In this document: piece after piece, positions 41,902 to 51,079 of the stretch
Layout of the letters: the number at the start of each line of letters is the position of its first letter
How positions within the stretch are numbered: position 1 is the stretch's first letter
Assembly: GCF_020907405.1 (NCBI RefSeq)
Contig: NZ_JAJJOE010000011.1
Span: 286,505 to 350,504 of the forward strand
Direction: 5' to 3'
DNA: 64,000 nucleotides
Source of the DNA: Arthrobacter sp. zg-Y769
GTDB taxonomy: Bacteria > Actinomycetota > Actinomycetes > Actinomycetales > Micrococcaceae
Notes under the pieces: generated by a model
Seen by the model: the letters and a program-made list of their open reading frames with translations, nothing else
Told to the model about the DNA's origin: nothing
Databases searched by the model: none
Program-made: the position numbers and the translations under genes

Positions 41902-42528
41902 ATGCCCGGACTGCACCGCCCCAAGCCGCAACGGCACTCACCGTCGGACGAGCCGCGGATAACGCGCACCCGGGACGCGCTCGAGGCAGGCCTGTGGGAG
42001 CTGCTTCGGGACCACGAACTGGCGGAGATCAGCGTGGCTGCGCTCTGCCGGCAGGCCGGAGTGCACCGCACCACCTTCTACGGCCACCACCGCAACATTT
42101 TCGACTTCGCAGGGTCGGTGTACGCCGGCGTCGTGGACCGGCTGGGCACGGTGGAGCTGGATCAACGCGGCACCGGTCGAACGGTCGCGGAGATTGGTGA
42201 CCTGTACGTCGAGTCCATCCGGCAGATCCTGCAGCACACCAAGGCCGAGCAGCGGGTCTACCGGGCGCTGTTCCACACCGAGACCTTCCTCGGGATCCTC
42301 GCCGACCAGCTGAACGTGCGGATTCTCCTGGCACTGCATGTCTGGCAGGCCCACAACGTGCCGCCGGCCCTGGACCTGGACGCTACCGCCGCTTTCCTGG
42401 GCGGCGCCTATGCCTACTGGTTCGAACAGTGGGTGGTCAGCGACGACGACGACGTCGAGGCCCGGCTGGCCTCGCTGCGTTACCTGCTCCCGTGCTGGTG
42501 GCCGAGGGACGGCTTGCCGGAGGCCTAA
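41902..42528 (+). CDS. TetR/AcrR-family transcriptional regulator
   Basis: 208 aa. TetR helix-turn-helix at residues about 18-65, 'EISVAALCRQAGVHRTTFYG' being the HTH, then a helical ligand/dimer domain ('EQRVYRALFHTETFLGILAD'). Closest to TetR C-terminal type that senses xenobiotics or metabolites. Convergent with the lactate-oxidase gene; target unknown. Confidence 0.9.
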   Translation: MPGLHRPKPQRHSPSDEPRITRTRDALEAGLWELLRDHELAEISVAALCRQAGVHRTTFYGHHRNIFDFAGSVYAGVVDRLGTVELDQRGTGRTVAEIGDLYVESIRQILQHTKAEQRVYRALFHTETFLGILADQLNVRILLALHVWQAHNVPPALDLDATAAFLGGAYAYWFEQWVVSDDDDVEARLASLRYLLPCWWPRDGLPEA

Positions 42529-42566
42529 GGCGCCGCCCGCGGAGTTCTTCCCGCCGGTCCGCAGGC

Positions 42567-43724
42567 CTAGAGCCGGTGCAGGGACCCCCGCAGCGACTCC
42601 AGATCCGGATAGCCGTTGACCGCCATGGTCAGGTCCGCTTCCGCGAGCAGGCTGCGCATGACGTGGGTGATCCCGGCCTGCCCGCCCGCCGCGAGGCCGT
42701 AGACATAAGGCCGGCCGATGCCCACCGCCGTCGCGCCCAGGGCCAGCGCGCGGAGGGCGTCCACGCCGGACCGTACGCCGGAGTCGAAGAGCACGGGGGC
42801 GCCGTCGGCGGCCTCGACGACGCCGGGCAGGCAGTCGATTGCCGGGATGCCGCCGTTGGCCTGCCGTCCGCCGTGGTTGGAGCAGTAGATTCCGTCCATG
42901 CCGCCGTCGAGCGCGCGCCGGGTGTCCTCGGGGGAGCAGATGCCCTTGAGCATGATGGGCAGGGAGGTCAGGGAGCGGAACCAGGCCAGATCGTCCCAGG
43001 TCATGGTGGGGTTGCCGAACAGCGAGGCCCACAGCATTACTGCGGCCGCAGGATCGGTTGATCCCTGCTCAGCCAGGAGCTTGCGGAACCGGTCATCGGT
43101 CAGGTAGTTGGCCAGGCACTGACCCGACAGCATCGGCAGGTAGGCGGCGCTGAGATCCCGGGGCCGCCAGCCGTTCACCCATGTATCCAAGGTGATGACG
43201 ATGCCCGAGTAGCCGGCTGCTTCGGCGCGGTGCACCAGGGACTCAGCCAGTTCCCGGTCCGTCGGAGGATAGAGCTGGAAGAAGCCCGGGGTGTCCCCGG
43301 CTGCCGTCCGCACCTGTTCAAGCGGGGCCTGCGAGAGGGTGGACGCCACCATGGGGATGCCCAGCTCCGCGGAAGCGGCAGCAGTGGCCAGGTCGCCGTC
43401 GTCGGCCACTGCGCCCAGCACTCCGACGGGCGCGAAGAACAGGGGAGAAGGCACCCGGTGCCCGAGCAGATCAATACCCATGTTGCGCTGGGCAGCACCC
43501 ACCAGCATGCGCGGCATGATGCCCAGCCGCTCGAACGCGGCCACGTTGGCGCGTTGGGTGTGCTCATTTCCCGCACCGCCTGCCACGTAACCCAGGATCC
43601 GCGGATCCATCCGGCTGCGGGCCAGTTCCTCCATGGCGGCGAAGCTCATGGGCAGCTCCGGCAGGGCTCCGCGTGCGCCGTTCAGGTAGATACCAAGCTG
43701 ATAATCGCCGTAGTTCGTGCTCAT
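42567..43724 (-). CDS. FMN-dependent alpha-hydroxy-acid oxidising enzyme (lactate 2-monooxygenase type)
   Basis: 385 aa TIM-barrel flavoprotein. Catalytic His in 'IYCSNHGGRQANGGIPAIDC' (S-N-H-G-G-R-Q), FMN elements 'FFAPVGVLGAVADDGDLATA' and 'LFDSGVRSGVDALRALALGA'; N-terminal 'YVAGGAGNEHTQRANVAAF' is typical of the lactate monooxygenase branch. Oxidises L-lactate or a related 2-hydroxy acid. Cytoplasmic. 39 bp from the TetR stop, convergent. Confidence 0.9.
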   Translation of the reverse strand: MSTNYGDYQLGIYLNGARGALPELPMSFAAMEELARSRMDPRILGYVAGGAGNEHTQRANVAAFERLGIMPRMLVGAAQRNMGIDLLGHRVPSPLFFAPVGVLGAVADDGDLATAAASAELGIPMVASTLSQAPLEQVRTAAGDTPGFFQLYPPTDRELAESLVHRAEAAGYSGIVITLDTWVNGWRPRDLSAAYLPMLSGQCLANYLTDDRFRKLLAEQGSTDPAAAVMLWASLFGNPTMTWDDLAWFRSLTSLPIMLKGICSPEDTRRALDGGMDGIYCSNHGGRQANGGIPAIDCLPGVVEAADGAPVLFDSGVRSGVDALRALALGATAVGIGRPYVYGLAAGGQAGITHVMRSLLAEADLTMAVNGYPDLESLRGSLHRL

Positions 43725-43844
43725 GGAAGCTCCGCCTTTTCTTTCCGGCCGCTTTGCCGGATTTCCGCTTTGCCCCGGATGCTACCCCTGCTGGGGCGGG
43801 ACATCCTGCCGACCCGCGGCAGCCCGGATCCACCGGTTCCGCAT

Positions 43845-44450
43845 TTACGGCCGGGCAGAATCTATTTCTTGGCGTCTTGCGAGCCTGCGCTTTTGAATCG
43901 CCACATTGGCCATGACATAGATGATAAATCCGCCAAAGCCGATGGGAAGTAATGTGAAGAGTAATACCCCGTATCCACTTTCTTGTCCCTCTACAACTGC
44001 CCTAGTTGGATCGGAAGGATCATAAAACACTGTGAACTCGGTGCCGTACATGTTTTCGGCAAAAGCGGCCTCGGGGCCGTCGGATTTTACCCGATATCTC
44101 TTCGGCGGCCCTTGAATAGTGTATTTCTCGCCACTTTCAGACGTGTAGGTGAGCTCCGGAAAGGCACATGTTTTACGCTTTCTACACGAACCGAAGTATG
44201 CATCCGTCACGGTAGCAACCGTTTGGGTACCCTTTGACAGCAAACGTTGATGTCCATGCGCTTCGGCGAACCCTAATACTCCTCCTATGAGGCCAAGGCT
44301 CAGAAGTGCGATTCCAAAAATCCAAACGGCTATTACGCTTCCGGCACCTGCCACAGGCTTTGTTGCTTTGTGGGAACAAGGCCCGGAACACTTGTTGCAT
44401 CCCTCACCGGGAAGTTTTTCTTTTACACCGGAACCCGTAGTGATTTTCAT
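43845..44450 (-). CDS. DUF3592-like membrane protein
   Basis: 201 aa. A cytosolic N-terminus with three cysteines ('GCNKCSGPCSHK'), a membrane segment (about 36-61), an external beta domain typical of DUF3592 ('KGTQTVATVTDAYFGSCRKR', 'EFTVFYDPSDPTRAVVEG'), then a second segment (about 164-187). Base composition is much lower in GC than its surroundings, which suggests transfer. Starts 24 bases after the lipoprotein gene, with GGGGGA upstream, so the two are one unit. Confidence 0.8.
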   Translation of the reverse strand: MKITTGSGVKEKLPGEGCNKCSGPCSHKATKPVAGAGSVIAVWIFGIALLSLGLIGGVLGFAEAHGHQRLLSKGTQTVATVTDAYFGSCRKRKTCAFPELTYTSESGEKYTIQGPPKRYRVKSDGPEAAFAENMYGTEFTVFYDPSDPTRAVVEGQESGYGVLLFTLLPIGFGGFIIYVMANVAIQKRRLARRQEIDSARP

Positions 44451-44474
44451 GGTTATTCCCCCGTTTGCCGCGGC

Positions 44475-45347
44475 TTAACCCGCGGTGACCTGGAACTGGT
44501 TGCGCCAGTCCGTGATCAGCCATTCGCCCGCGCTTTCGCCGGGCCTGGAACAAAGCGTCATGGACGCAGAGACAATCTGTGTATCGGTGCCCGGTTCGCC
44601 CGCCCCGGGCGCCACTTCCATTTCAGCATCCACGGAAATCTCGGTCACGATGCTCTTGCCGTCGTCGGCCAGCCAGACATCGAGGACTTCGACCTCCAGC
44701 ACCGTGAAGCGTGACCGGTCCGGTTCGTAGATGTACCGGTAGGAATCGCCGTAACGCTCCTGGTGGAAGGTGCTCTGCAGGACAATTCCGCCAAAGGGCG
44801 CCCCGTCTTCCAAGCTGTTCCGGGCCATGCCTTGGAGTTCCGGGGCAATCCGATGCCCGTTGGCGTCCCACCACTCCTGGGGTGCCCACGCACCCCCGTT
44901 AAGCGGGGAGTCGAGCCCTTCCTCGACCATAAACGCGAGGTTGTTCCGGTGGGCTTCCTCGATTTGCGCCTGGGAGTAGAGGGAGAACAGCTTCGGTTCC
45001 ACCGCGGCCGGATCGAGGGTCCACGCAGGATCGTCATCGGCAAGCGAGATCTGCAGGTAGGTTCCGTGTGCCGTCTCTACGGTGCCCTTGACGGCCAGCC
45101 CCTTCGCAGCGGAAGCGGACGACGTCGTTGTTGGGCTCTTCGTTGGTGTTGGCGACGCGGTGGTCTTCGCCTTGGGGGAAGGCTTCTCCGCAGGTTTCCC
45201 GGCGGGGGACGCCGACGGCGAGCTGGAGGGGGTGGAGCTGCCGGCACCGGTGTCGGCCGGGCCGTTTCCGCAGCCGGAAAGGACGGTTACCAGTAAAGCC
45301 AAACCTGCCGCCGCAAAAGCCGGGCGCGGGCCGGTTGAAATACCCAT
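44475..45347 (-). CDS. Putative lipoprotein with Ser/Pro-rich linker
   Basis: 290 aa from ATG 45347, with GGGGGGA 9 bases upstream. Lipoprotein signal with lipobox 'LSGC', then a 60-residue Ser/Pro/Thr/Lys linker and a C-terminal domain (about 100-290) without a recognised family: 'LADDDPAWTLDPAAVEPKLF', two tryptophan-rich motifs 'GAWAPQEWWDANGHRI' and 'EWLITDWRNQFQVTAG'. Anchored to the outer face of the membrane. Co-transcribed with the DUF3592-like gene. Confidence 0.78.
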   Translation of the reverse strand: MGISTGPRPAFAAAGLALLVTVLSGCGNGPADTGAGSSTPSSSPSASPAGKPAEKPSPKAKTTASPTPTKSPTTTSSASAAKGLAVKGTVETAHGTYLQISLADDDPAWTLDPAAVEPKLFSLYSQAQIEEAHRNNLAFMVEEGLDSPLNGGAWAPQEWWDANGHRIAPELQGMARNSLEDGAPFGGIVLQSTFHQERYGDSYRYIYEPDRSRFTVLEVEVLDVWLADDGKSIVTEISVDAEMEVAPGAGEPGTDTQIVSASMTLCSRPGESAGEWLITDWRNQFQVTAG

Positions 45348-45525
45348 GATCACGATTCCCCCCAATCGGAACACCACACCGGTCCCCGGCGCGGAAGCGC
45401 CAGTATAGGCCGGGAATACCGGCCGGGACCTAAACCGCCGGGTGTCCCGGCGTGTTTGCCGGGGATGACATAACAGTAGATAAGGGTCTAGTTACAGGGG
45501 TCAGTTTGTTAGGAGGGGAGCCGTG

Positions 45526-47610
45526 TCAGGTGAGGAACTTGTCCGGCGTCAGCGGCAGGTCCCGGATTCGGGTGCCGGAGGCGTTGTAGGCGGCATTGGC
45601 AATGGCCGCAGGGCTGCCCACGATCCCTATTTCTCCGATGCCGCGGGCGCCCAGCGGGCCGGCATGCTCGTCACGGTCCTCGATCCACAGCGCCTCCATG
45701 TCCAGCACGTCCGCGTTGGTGGGGATGTGGTATTCCGCAAGGTCGGAGTTCACGAAGATCCCGAACCGGGGATCCAGAACCCCCTGCTCGTGCAGCGCCA
45801 TGCCCAGGCCCATGGTCATGGCGCCGAGGAACTGGGACCGGGCCGTGCGCGGGTTGATGATGCGGCCGGCCGAAAACACCCCTAGCATCCGGGGGACCCG
45901 GATCTCCCCGGTATCCGCGTGGATCCGGACCTCGGCGAAATGCGCACCGAAGGAATACAGGGCAAGGTCCGCAGCCTCCGGGTCTTCCGGTGGCTGCGCT
46001 TCCGTCTGGGCCCCGGGGGAGGGATGCTCGCCGTGATCCTCCCGGAAGGCGCGGGCGGCGGCAATGATGGTGCCGCCCCAGCTGGCCGTCCCCGAGGACC
46101 CGCCGGCCACACTGGCGGTCGGGAACCGGGTGTCACCGATGCCCAGCCGGATCCGGTCCACCGGCACCCGCAGGGCATCGGCGGCGATCTGCGTCAGGGC
46201 GGTCCAGCTGCCGGTGCCGATGTCAGAGGCACCGATCTGCACCGAGTAGACGCCGTCCTGCTCGTACCGGATCCGCGCCGTGTTCGCGGGCTGGCGCATA
46301 AAGGGATACACGGCGCTGGCGGTTCCCATCCCCACCAGCCAGCCGTCCTCCTGAACGGAGCGTGGGCGGGCCACCCGGTTCTCCCAGCCAAAGCGCTCTG
46401 CGCCGAGGTCGAAGCATTCCAGCAAATGCCGGCTGGAGAACGGATTGCCGGTTTCCGGGTCCACCTCCGGTTCGTTGCGCCGGCGCAGCTCGATCGGATC
46501 CAGGCCGGCCGCCGCCGCCAGCTCATCCATGGCCACCTCGGGTCCGAACATGCCCGGGCATTCGCCGGGGGCCCGCATCCAGGACGGCACTGGAATGTCC
46601 AGCGGTGTCAGCCGCGTGGTGGTCCGCCGGTTGGGGGAGGCGTACATCATCCGGAACGGTGCCGGGGTCTGCTCGGCGAACTCCTTGATCCGGGAGGTGT
46701 GTTCCAGGATGTCCAGCGACATGGCGGTGAGCCGTCCGTCGTCGGCCGCACCCAGCCGGACATGCTGGATGGTGGGGGTTCGGTGGCTGGTCAGGGTGTA
46801 CATCTGCTGCCGGCTGACCGGGAACTTCACCGGCCGGCCGTCCGTGACCTGAGCGGCCAGGGCAGCCATCACCACCTGAACGTGCGGCATACCTTTGGAG
46901 CCGAAGCCGCCGCCCACGTGCGGGGCGATGACGCGGACCTGCTCCTCTTCAAGACCCAGCACCTGCGCCAGCGTGCCCCTGACGGCGTGGACGCCCTGCG
47001 TGGAGTCCCAGAGGGTCATGACAGTCCCGTCCCACTGCGCCACCGTGACGTGCGGCTCCAGCGGGTTGTTGTGTTCGGGCGGAGTGGAATACGTCGCGTC
47101 GATCCGCAGCGCGGCCGTGTCAAAGGCGCCGTCAAAATCGCCCTGGCTGCTGTCCGTCGGGGTGCCTGCATTCAGCTCCTCGGGGGCGTACAGCGCAGGA
47201 TCGTCTCCGTGCAGCTGGGCGGTGAACGGTTCCTCCGTGTAAGTCACCTGCACCGCAGCGGCTGCCTCCCGGGCGGTTTCCGGAGTCTCGGCCAGTACTG
47301 CGGCCACTATTTGCCCCCGGTAGCCCACGCTGGTGTCCTGCAGGACCGCCAATTCCCGGTCCGAGCTGTCTGCCAGCCGCGGAGTGGTCTCCGCCGTAAG
47401 GATGGTCAGGACCCCGTCGAGGGCCTCCGCTTCTGCGGTTTCCACCCGCTCCACCCGGCCGCGGGCAATGGTGGAAAGTACGGGGTAGAGGTGGACGGGG
47501 TTCTCCACCGGCTGTTCGTAGGCATACGGGGCGGTGCCCCGGACCTTCAGTTCACCGTCGAGACGTTCAAACGGAGTACCGATGGCGGAAGCGGGCATCA
47601 GCTTGCTCAT
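45526..47610 (-). CDS. Molybdopterin-binding subunit of an aldehyde/xanthine oxidoreductase
   Basis: 694 aa from ATG 47610 (GGGAG 8 bases upstream; GTG 47616 overlaps the FAD gene stop). Xanthine-oxidase-type Mo subunit: 'HVGGGFGSKGMPHVQVVMAA', 'MRAPGECPGMFGPEVAMDEL', 'GSSGTASWGG' and catalytic Glu in 'GARGIGEIGIVG'. Hydroxylates an aldehyde, purine or N-heterocycle with water-derived oxygen. Third gene of the operon with the FeS and FAD subunits; together they form a YagTSR/PaoABC-like heterotrimer. No cofactor-insertion chaperone (XdhC/PaoD-type) lies alongside. Confidence 0.9.
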   Translation of the reverse strand: MSKLMPASAIGTPFERLDGELKVRGTAPYAYEQPVENPVHLYPVLSTIARGRVERVETAEAEALDGVLTILTAETTPRLADSSDRELAVLQDTSVGYRGQIVAAVLAETPETAREAAAAVQVTYTEEPFTAQLHGDDPALYAPEELNAGTPTDSSQGDFDGAFDTAALRIDATYSTPPEHNNPLEPHVTVAQWDGTVMTLWDSTQGVHAVRGTLAQVLGLEEEQVRVIAPHVGGGFGSKGMPHVQVVMAALAAQVTDGRPVKFPVSRQQMYTLTSHRTPTIQHVRLGAADDGRLTAMSLDILEHTSRIKEFAEQTPAPFRMMYASPNRRTTTRLTPLDIPVPSWMRAPGECPGMFGPEVAMDELAAAAGLDPIELRRRNEPEVDPETGNPFSSRHLLECFDLGAERFGWENRVARPRSVQEDGWLVGMGTASAVYPFMRQPANTARIRYEQDGVYSVQIGASDIGTGSWTALTQIAADALRVPVDRIRLGIGDTRFPTASVAGGSSGTASWGGTIIAAARAFREDHGEHPSPGAQTEAQPPEDPEAADLALYSFGAHFAEVRIHADTGEIRVPRMLGVFSAGRIINPRTARSQFLGAMTMGLGMALHEQGVLDPRFGIFVNSDLAEYHIPTNADVLDMEALWIEDRDEHAGPLGARGIGEIGIVGSPAAIANAAYNASGTRIRDLPLTPDKFLT

Positions 47611-47612
47611 GG

Positions 47613-48683
47613 TCACTTCTCCCAGCCTGCGTCATCCGGTCCTGACGGCCCTTCCGGATGGTCCGTCCCCGGTGCACTGGCGTCCGGCCCGGCGGTGCCG
47701 GTCAGATCCCGCAGCACTGCGGCCAGGGTGTTCCGGACCATGGGCACTTTGAAGCCATTCCCGTTGAGCGTCTCGGCGTGCCTTAGCTCGGCATCCGCGG
47801 CGGACCGAAAATTGTCCTCTGTGGCTGCAGCCCCGCGGAGCACCGCTTCGGCTTGGAGGGCCCGCCAGGGCTTGTGCGCCACTCCCCCCAGCGCTATCCG
47901 TACGTCCCGGATCACCGGGACGGCGGCGTCGTCGTCGTCCAGTTCGAGTGCCGCGGCCACGGAAACCAGGGCGAAGGCGTAGGCCGCACGGTCGCGGACC
48001 TTGCGGTACGCGGAACGGGCCGGTGCCGGCGGGAGTTCAACGGCGGTGATCAGCTCACCGTGGTCAAGCACCGTGTCCTTCTGCGGTTCGTTGCCGGGCA
48101 GCCGGTGCAAATCTGACACGGGGAGTACGCGTTCGCCTGCGGGACCCATGACGACGACGGCGGCATCCAGGGCGGCCAGCGCCACCGCCATATCCGACGG
48201 ATGGGTGGCGACGCAGTCCTCGGAGGCACCGAGGATGGCGTGGTACCGGGTGTAGCCCTCCACCGCCGAGCAGCCGGTACCGGGCTCCCGCTTGTTACAG
48301 GGCGTGGTGGGGTTCTGGAAGTACACGCAGCGGGTGCGCTGGAGCAGGTTTCCGCCGGTGGTGGCCAGGTTCCGCAACTGGCCGGAGGCTCCGGCCAGCA
48401 GTGCCTGGGACAGTGCAGGGTAGCGGCTGCGGATGACCGTGTTGGCTGCCAGGTCCGCGTTGCGCACATTCGTACCGATCCGAACCCGCCCGTCCTCCTG
48501 TACGTCCACTGTGTCCAGCGGCAGCCGGGAGATGTCCACCAGCAGGGTGGGTTGGGCGACGCCGAGCTTCATCCGGTCCACCAGGTTGGTGCCCCCGGCC
48601 AGGAAGGCGGCCCCAGGGGTGCCGCTCACCAAGGCGACGGCCGACGCGGCGTCCTCGGCGCGGTGATAGTCGAACGGAATCAT
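47613..48683 (-). CDS. FAD-binding subunit of the molybdenum hydroxylase
   Basis: 356 aa. FAD motifs 'AFLAGGTNLVDRMKLG' and 'NATTGGNLLQ'-like 'LATTGGNLLQRTRC'. The stretch 'CVYFQNPTTPCNKREPGTGC' is the [4Fe-4S]-binding insertion seen in YagS/PaoB and distinguishes this from plain XdhB/CoxM. Overlaps the FeS gene by four bases (ATGA) and is coupled to the Mo gene. Confidence 0.9.
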   Translation of the reverse strand: MIPFDYHRAEDAASAVALVSGTPGAAFLAGGTNLVDRMKLGVAQPTLLVDISRLPLDTVDVQEDGRVRIGTNVRNADLAANTVIRSRYPALSQALLAGASGQLRNLATTGGNLLQRTRCVYFQNPTTPCNKREPGTGCSAVEGYTRYHAILGASEDCVATHPSDMAVALAALDAAVVVMGPAGERVLPVSDLHRLPGNEPQKDTVLDHGELITAVELPPAPARSAYRKVRDRAAYAFALVSVAAALELDDDDAAVPVIRDVRIALGGVAHKPWRALQAEAVLRGAAATEDNFRSAADAELRHAETLNGNGFKVPMVRNTLAAVLRDLTGTAGPDASAPGTDHPEGPSGPDDAGWEK

Positions 48684-49300
48684 GCGCGTTCCTCCGGGTG
48701 CTCGGGCATCGATTCAGCGGTGGGCGAGTCCGTCACTACCGGAACCTCCGGGTTGGCTGCTCCGTCCCGCCGTGCCGCGGCTGTTTCGGCGGCCTGCCGG
48801 ACGGCGGCAACAATGTTCACATACGCCCCGCAGCGGCACAGGTTTCCACTCATGCGCTCGCGGATTTCAGCATCGGTGAGGTCTATGCCGCCTTCGGCCT
48901 GCAGATCCTCCGTGGCCGTGGATGGGTGCCCGGCGGCGGCTTCCTCGATGATGCCGGCGGCGGAACAGACCTGTCCGGGGGTGCAGTAACCGCATTGGAA
49001 CCCGTCCTGTTCCAGGAACGCGCGCTGGACCGGGTGCAGTTCGCCGTCGGGCGTGCCGCCGGCCAGGCCCTCGGACGTAATGACCTCGGCGCCGTCGTGG
49101 GCCACGGCAAGGGCGAGGCAGGAATTCGCGCGGCGCCCGTCCAGGAGGACCGTGCAGGCGCCGCATTGGCCGTGGTCGCAGCCCTTCTTGGGGCTCGTGA
49201 CGCCCAACTGGTCCCGCAGTGCGTCCAGGACCGTGGTGCGGGTATCCACCGTCAGGCTGCGTGGTTCGCCGTCCACCTGCAGGGTTATTCGGGCCTCCAT
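48680..49300 (-). CDS. 2Fe-2S subunit of the molybdenum hydroxylase
   Basis: 206 aa from ATG 49300. First [2Fe-2S] cluster 'KGCDHGQCGACTVLLDG', second cluster 'GFQCGYCTPGQVC' and 'RMSGNLCRCGAYVNI', the arrangement of the CoxS/XdhC/YagT family. No Tat leader is present, unlike periplasmic PaoA/YagT, so the complex is probably cytoplasmic. A 30-residue extension follows the domain. First gene of the operon. Confidence 0.92.
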   Translation of the reverse strand: MEARITLQVDGEPRSLTVDTRTTVLDALRDQLGVTSPKKGCDHGQCGACTVLLDGRRANSCLALAVAHDGAEVITSEGLAGGTPDGELHPVQRAFLEQDGFQCGYCTPGQVCSAAGIIEEAAAGHPSTATEDLQAEGGIDLTDAEIRERMSGNLCRCGAYVNIVAAVRQAAETAAARRDGAANPEVPVVTDSPTAESMPEHPEERA

Positions 49301-49404
49301 GAGATGTGGACCACCTCTCCCTCGCGGTTTGTTCTGGCAACTTACCGGAGGAGATGTGGTGAAGACAACCAACGCTGCGGCCAATTTGCGATTATCAGCA
49401 CCCT

Positions 49405-49410
49405 TATAAT
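49405..49410 (+). promoter_or_regulatory. Perfect -10 box upstream of the second polyol dehydrogenase gene
   Basis: TATAAT, 144 bases before the start codon, in an AT-rich stretch. No good -35 at the right distance (CAATTT), so an activator-dependent promoter is plausible. Confidence 0.45.
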
Positions 49411-49553
49411 TTAGAAGGACGGGTTCAGAAGCGGGCCGTAGGCAAGATCCTGGTTGGAAGCACCCAGTTCCACCGCTTTTGGGTCCTTTTTCTGCGTCTT
49501 CTGCAGGGGGAATCCGGTCCATATGACGGACGTGACGATCAAGGAAAAGAAGA

Positions 49554-51077
49554 ATGACTGACGCAACACGGGAAACGCCCAACGAATCCGCAAACGGTCC
49601 GGCCACCGGTGGGTTGCCGCTGGCCGTGGCAACCTTGCCGCTGCAAAGCGACGCAGTGGAGGTGCCGTCGTATGACCCCGAAAAGCTGCGCGCCGGCGTC
49701 GTCCACTTCGGTGTCGGCGGATTCCACCGCGCCCACCAGGCCGTCTACTTCGACCAGATTGCAGCCAAGGGGCTCAGCCAGGACTGGGGGATCATCGGCG
49801 TCGGCCTGCACCGCCGCGAGATGAAGGAAGTGCTTGCAAACCAGGACAACCTCTACACCGTCGTAGAGCGGGGCGAAGACCACCACCACGCCAGGATTGT
49901 CGGTTCCATTGTTGAGTACCTGTACGCACCCGAAGATCCGGAAGCCGTACTCACCGCGCTTGCTGCCGAGAGCACCCGCCTGGTGACGCTCACCGTCACC
50001 GGCACGAGCTACCACGTTGACGCGCACACCGGGGAGTTCCTGGCTGAGGACGAGGAAATCGCCCGCGACCTGCAGGGCGACGGGCCGCCCGAAACCGTCT
50101 TCGGCTACCTCGTGGAAGGGCTGCGGCGGCGCCGCGCGGCCGGCATCAAACCGTTCACCATCCTGTCCTGCGACAACGTCCAGGAGAACGGCAGGACCAC
50201 CCGCACCGCCGTGGTGTCCTTCGCGCGGCTGCAGGAACCGGACCTGGCGGATTGGATCGAGGAAAACGTCAGCTTCCCCTCCAGCATGGTGGACCGCATC
50301 ACCCCGGCCACGTCCCCCGAGGACCGGGACGACATCGCGGAGGAGTTCGGCGTCGAGGACGGCTGGCCCGTTCTGACCGAACCGTTCCGGCAGTGGATCA
50401 TCGAAGATAAGTTCTGCAACGAGCGTCCTCCGCTGGACCAGGTCGGCGCCCAACTGGTGCAGGACGTCGAACCCTTCGAGCTGATGAAGACCCGGCTCCT
50501 GAACGGCAGCCACTGCGGCCTGGGCTACTTCGGCTCGCTGCTGGGCCACAGCAGCAGTGACGAAGCAATGCGCGACGACGACGTCCGTGCGTACGTCCGC
50601 GGGCTGATGGGTGAAATCATCCCGCTCCTGCCGGATGTGCCCGGAATGGACCTGGCGGACTACCGGGAGACGCTCATCAGCCGTTTCTCCAACCCCGAGA
50701 TCAGTGACCAGCTGGAACGGCTGGCCCGCCGCAGCTCCACCAAGATGCCCTCCTACGTCCTGCCCTCCCTGCGGGAAGCCCTTGCCGCCGGCCGCGAACA
50801 CCGCCTGCTGGTCCTCACCGTTGCCGGCTGGATCGAGTTCCTCGGCGGCGAGGACCTCAACGGAGATCCGATCGATGTCCAGGACGCGCTCCTGGCGGAC
50901 CTGCGCCCCCTGGCTGCCAACAAGGACGTCACTGCGTTCGTTGCGGATGAAGCGATCTTCGGCGATCTGGGCGGCAACCCGGAGTTTGTTGCCGAACTGC
51001 AGGAGGCCCTGGACGGACTACGTGCCCGCGGACCGCGCGAGATGATTGAACAGAGCCTGAAAGCCGAAAGGAACTAA
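49554..51077 (+). CDS. Mannitol dehydrogenase-family polyol/hexuronate oxidoreductase (paralogue)
   Basis: 507 aa, same family as 25259-26737. 'VHFGVGGFHRAHQAVYFDQI', 'SCDNVQENGRTTRT', 'SFPSSMVDRITPATSPEDRD', and active-site 'MKTRLLNGSHCGLGYFGSLL' with K-x5-N-x3-H. Compared with the other copy it has a 20-residue N-terminal extension and differs around 'LNGSH' against 'LNCGH'. Only two bases separate it from the HAD gene, and a sugar ABC importer lies 2 kb downstream. Polyol catabolism (mannitol, sorbitol or arabitol) is the likely role. Confidence 0.92.
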   Translation: MTDATRETPNESANGPATGGLPLAVATLPLQSDAVEVPSYDPEKLRAGVVHFGVGGFHRAHQAVYFDQIAAKGLSQDWGIIGVGLHRREMKEVLANQDNLYTVVERGEDHHHARIVGSIVEYLYAPEDPEAVLTALAAESTRLVTLTVTGTSYHVDAHTGEFLAEDEEIARDLQGDGPPETVFGYLVEGLRRRRAAGIKPFTILSCDNVQENGRTTRTAVVSFARLQEPDLADWIEENVSFPSSMVDRITPATSPEDRDDIAEEFGVEDGWPVLTEPFRQWIIEDKFCNERPPLDQVGAQLVQDVEPFELMKTRLLNGSHCGLGYFGSLLGHSSSDEAMRDDDVRAYVRGLMGEIIPLLPDVPGMDLADYRETLISRFSNPEISDQLERLARRSSTKMPSYVLPSLREALAAGREHRLLVLTVAGWIEFLGGEDLNGDPIDVQDALLADLRPLAANKDVTAFVADEAIFGDLGGNPEFVAELQEALDGLRARGPREMIEQSLKAERN

Positions 51078-51079
51078 GC

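Noticed and set aside
45919..47982. 687-codon plus-strand ORF opposite the Mo-subunit gene
   Set aside because: Shadow of a real gene with strong motifs on the minus strand.
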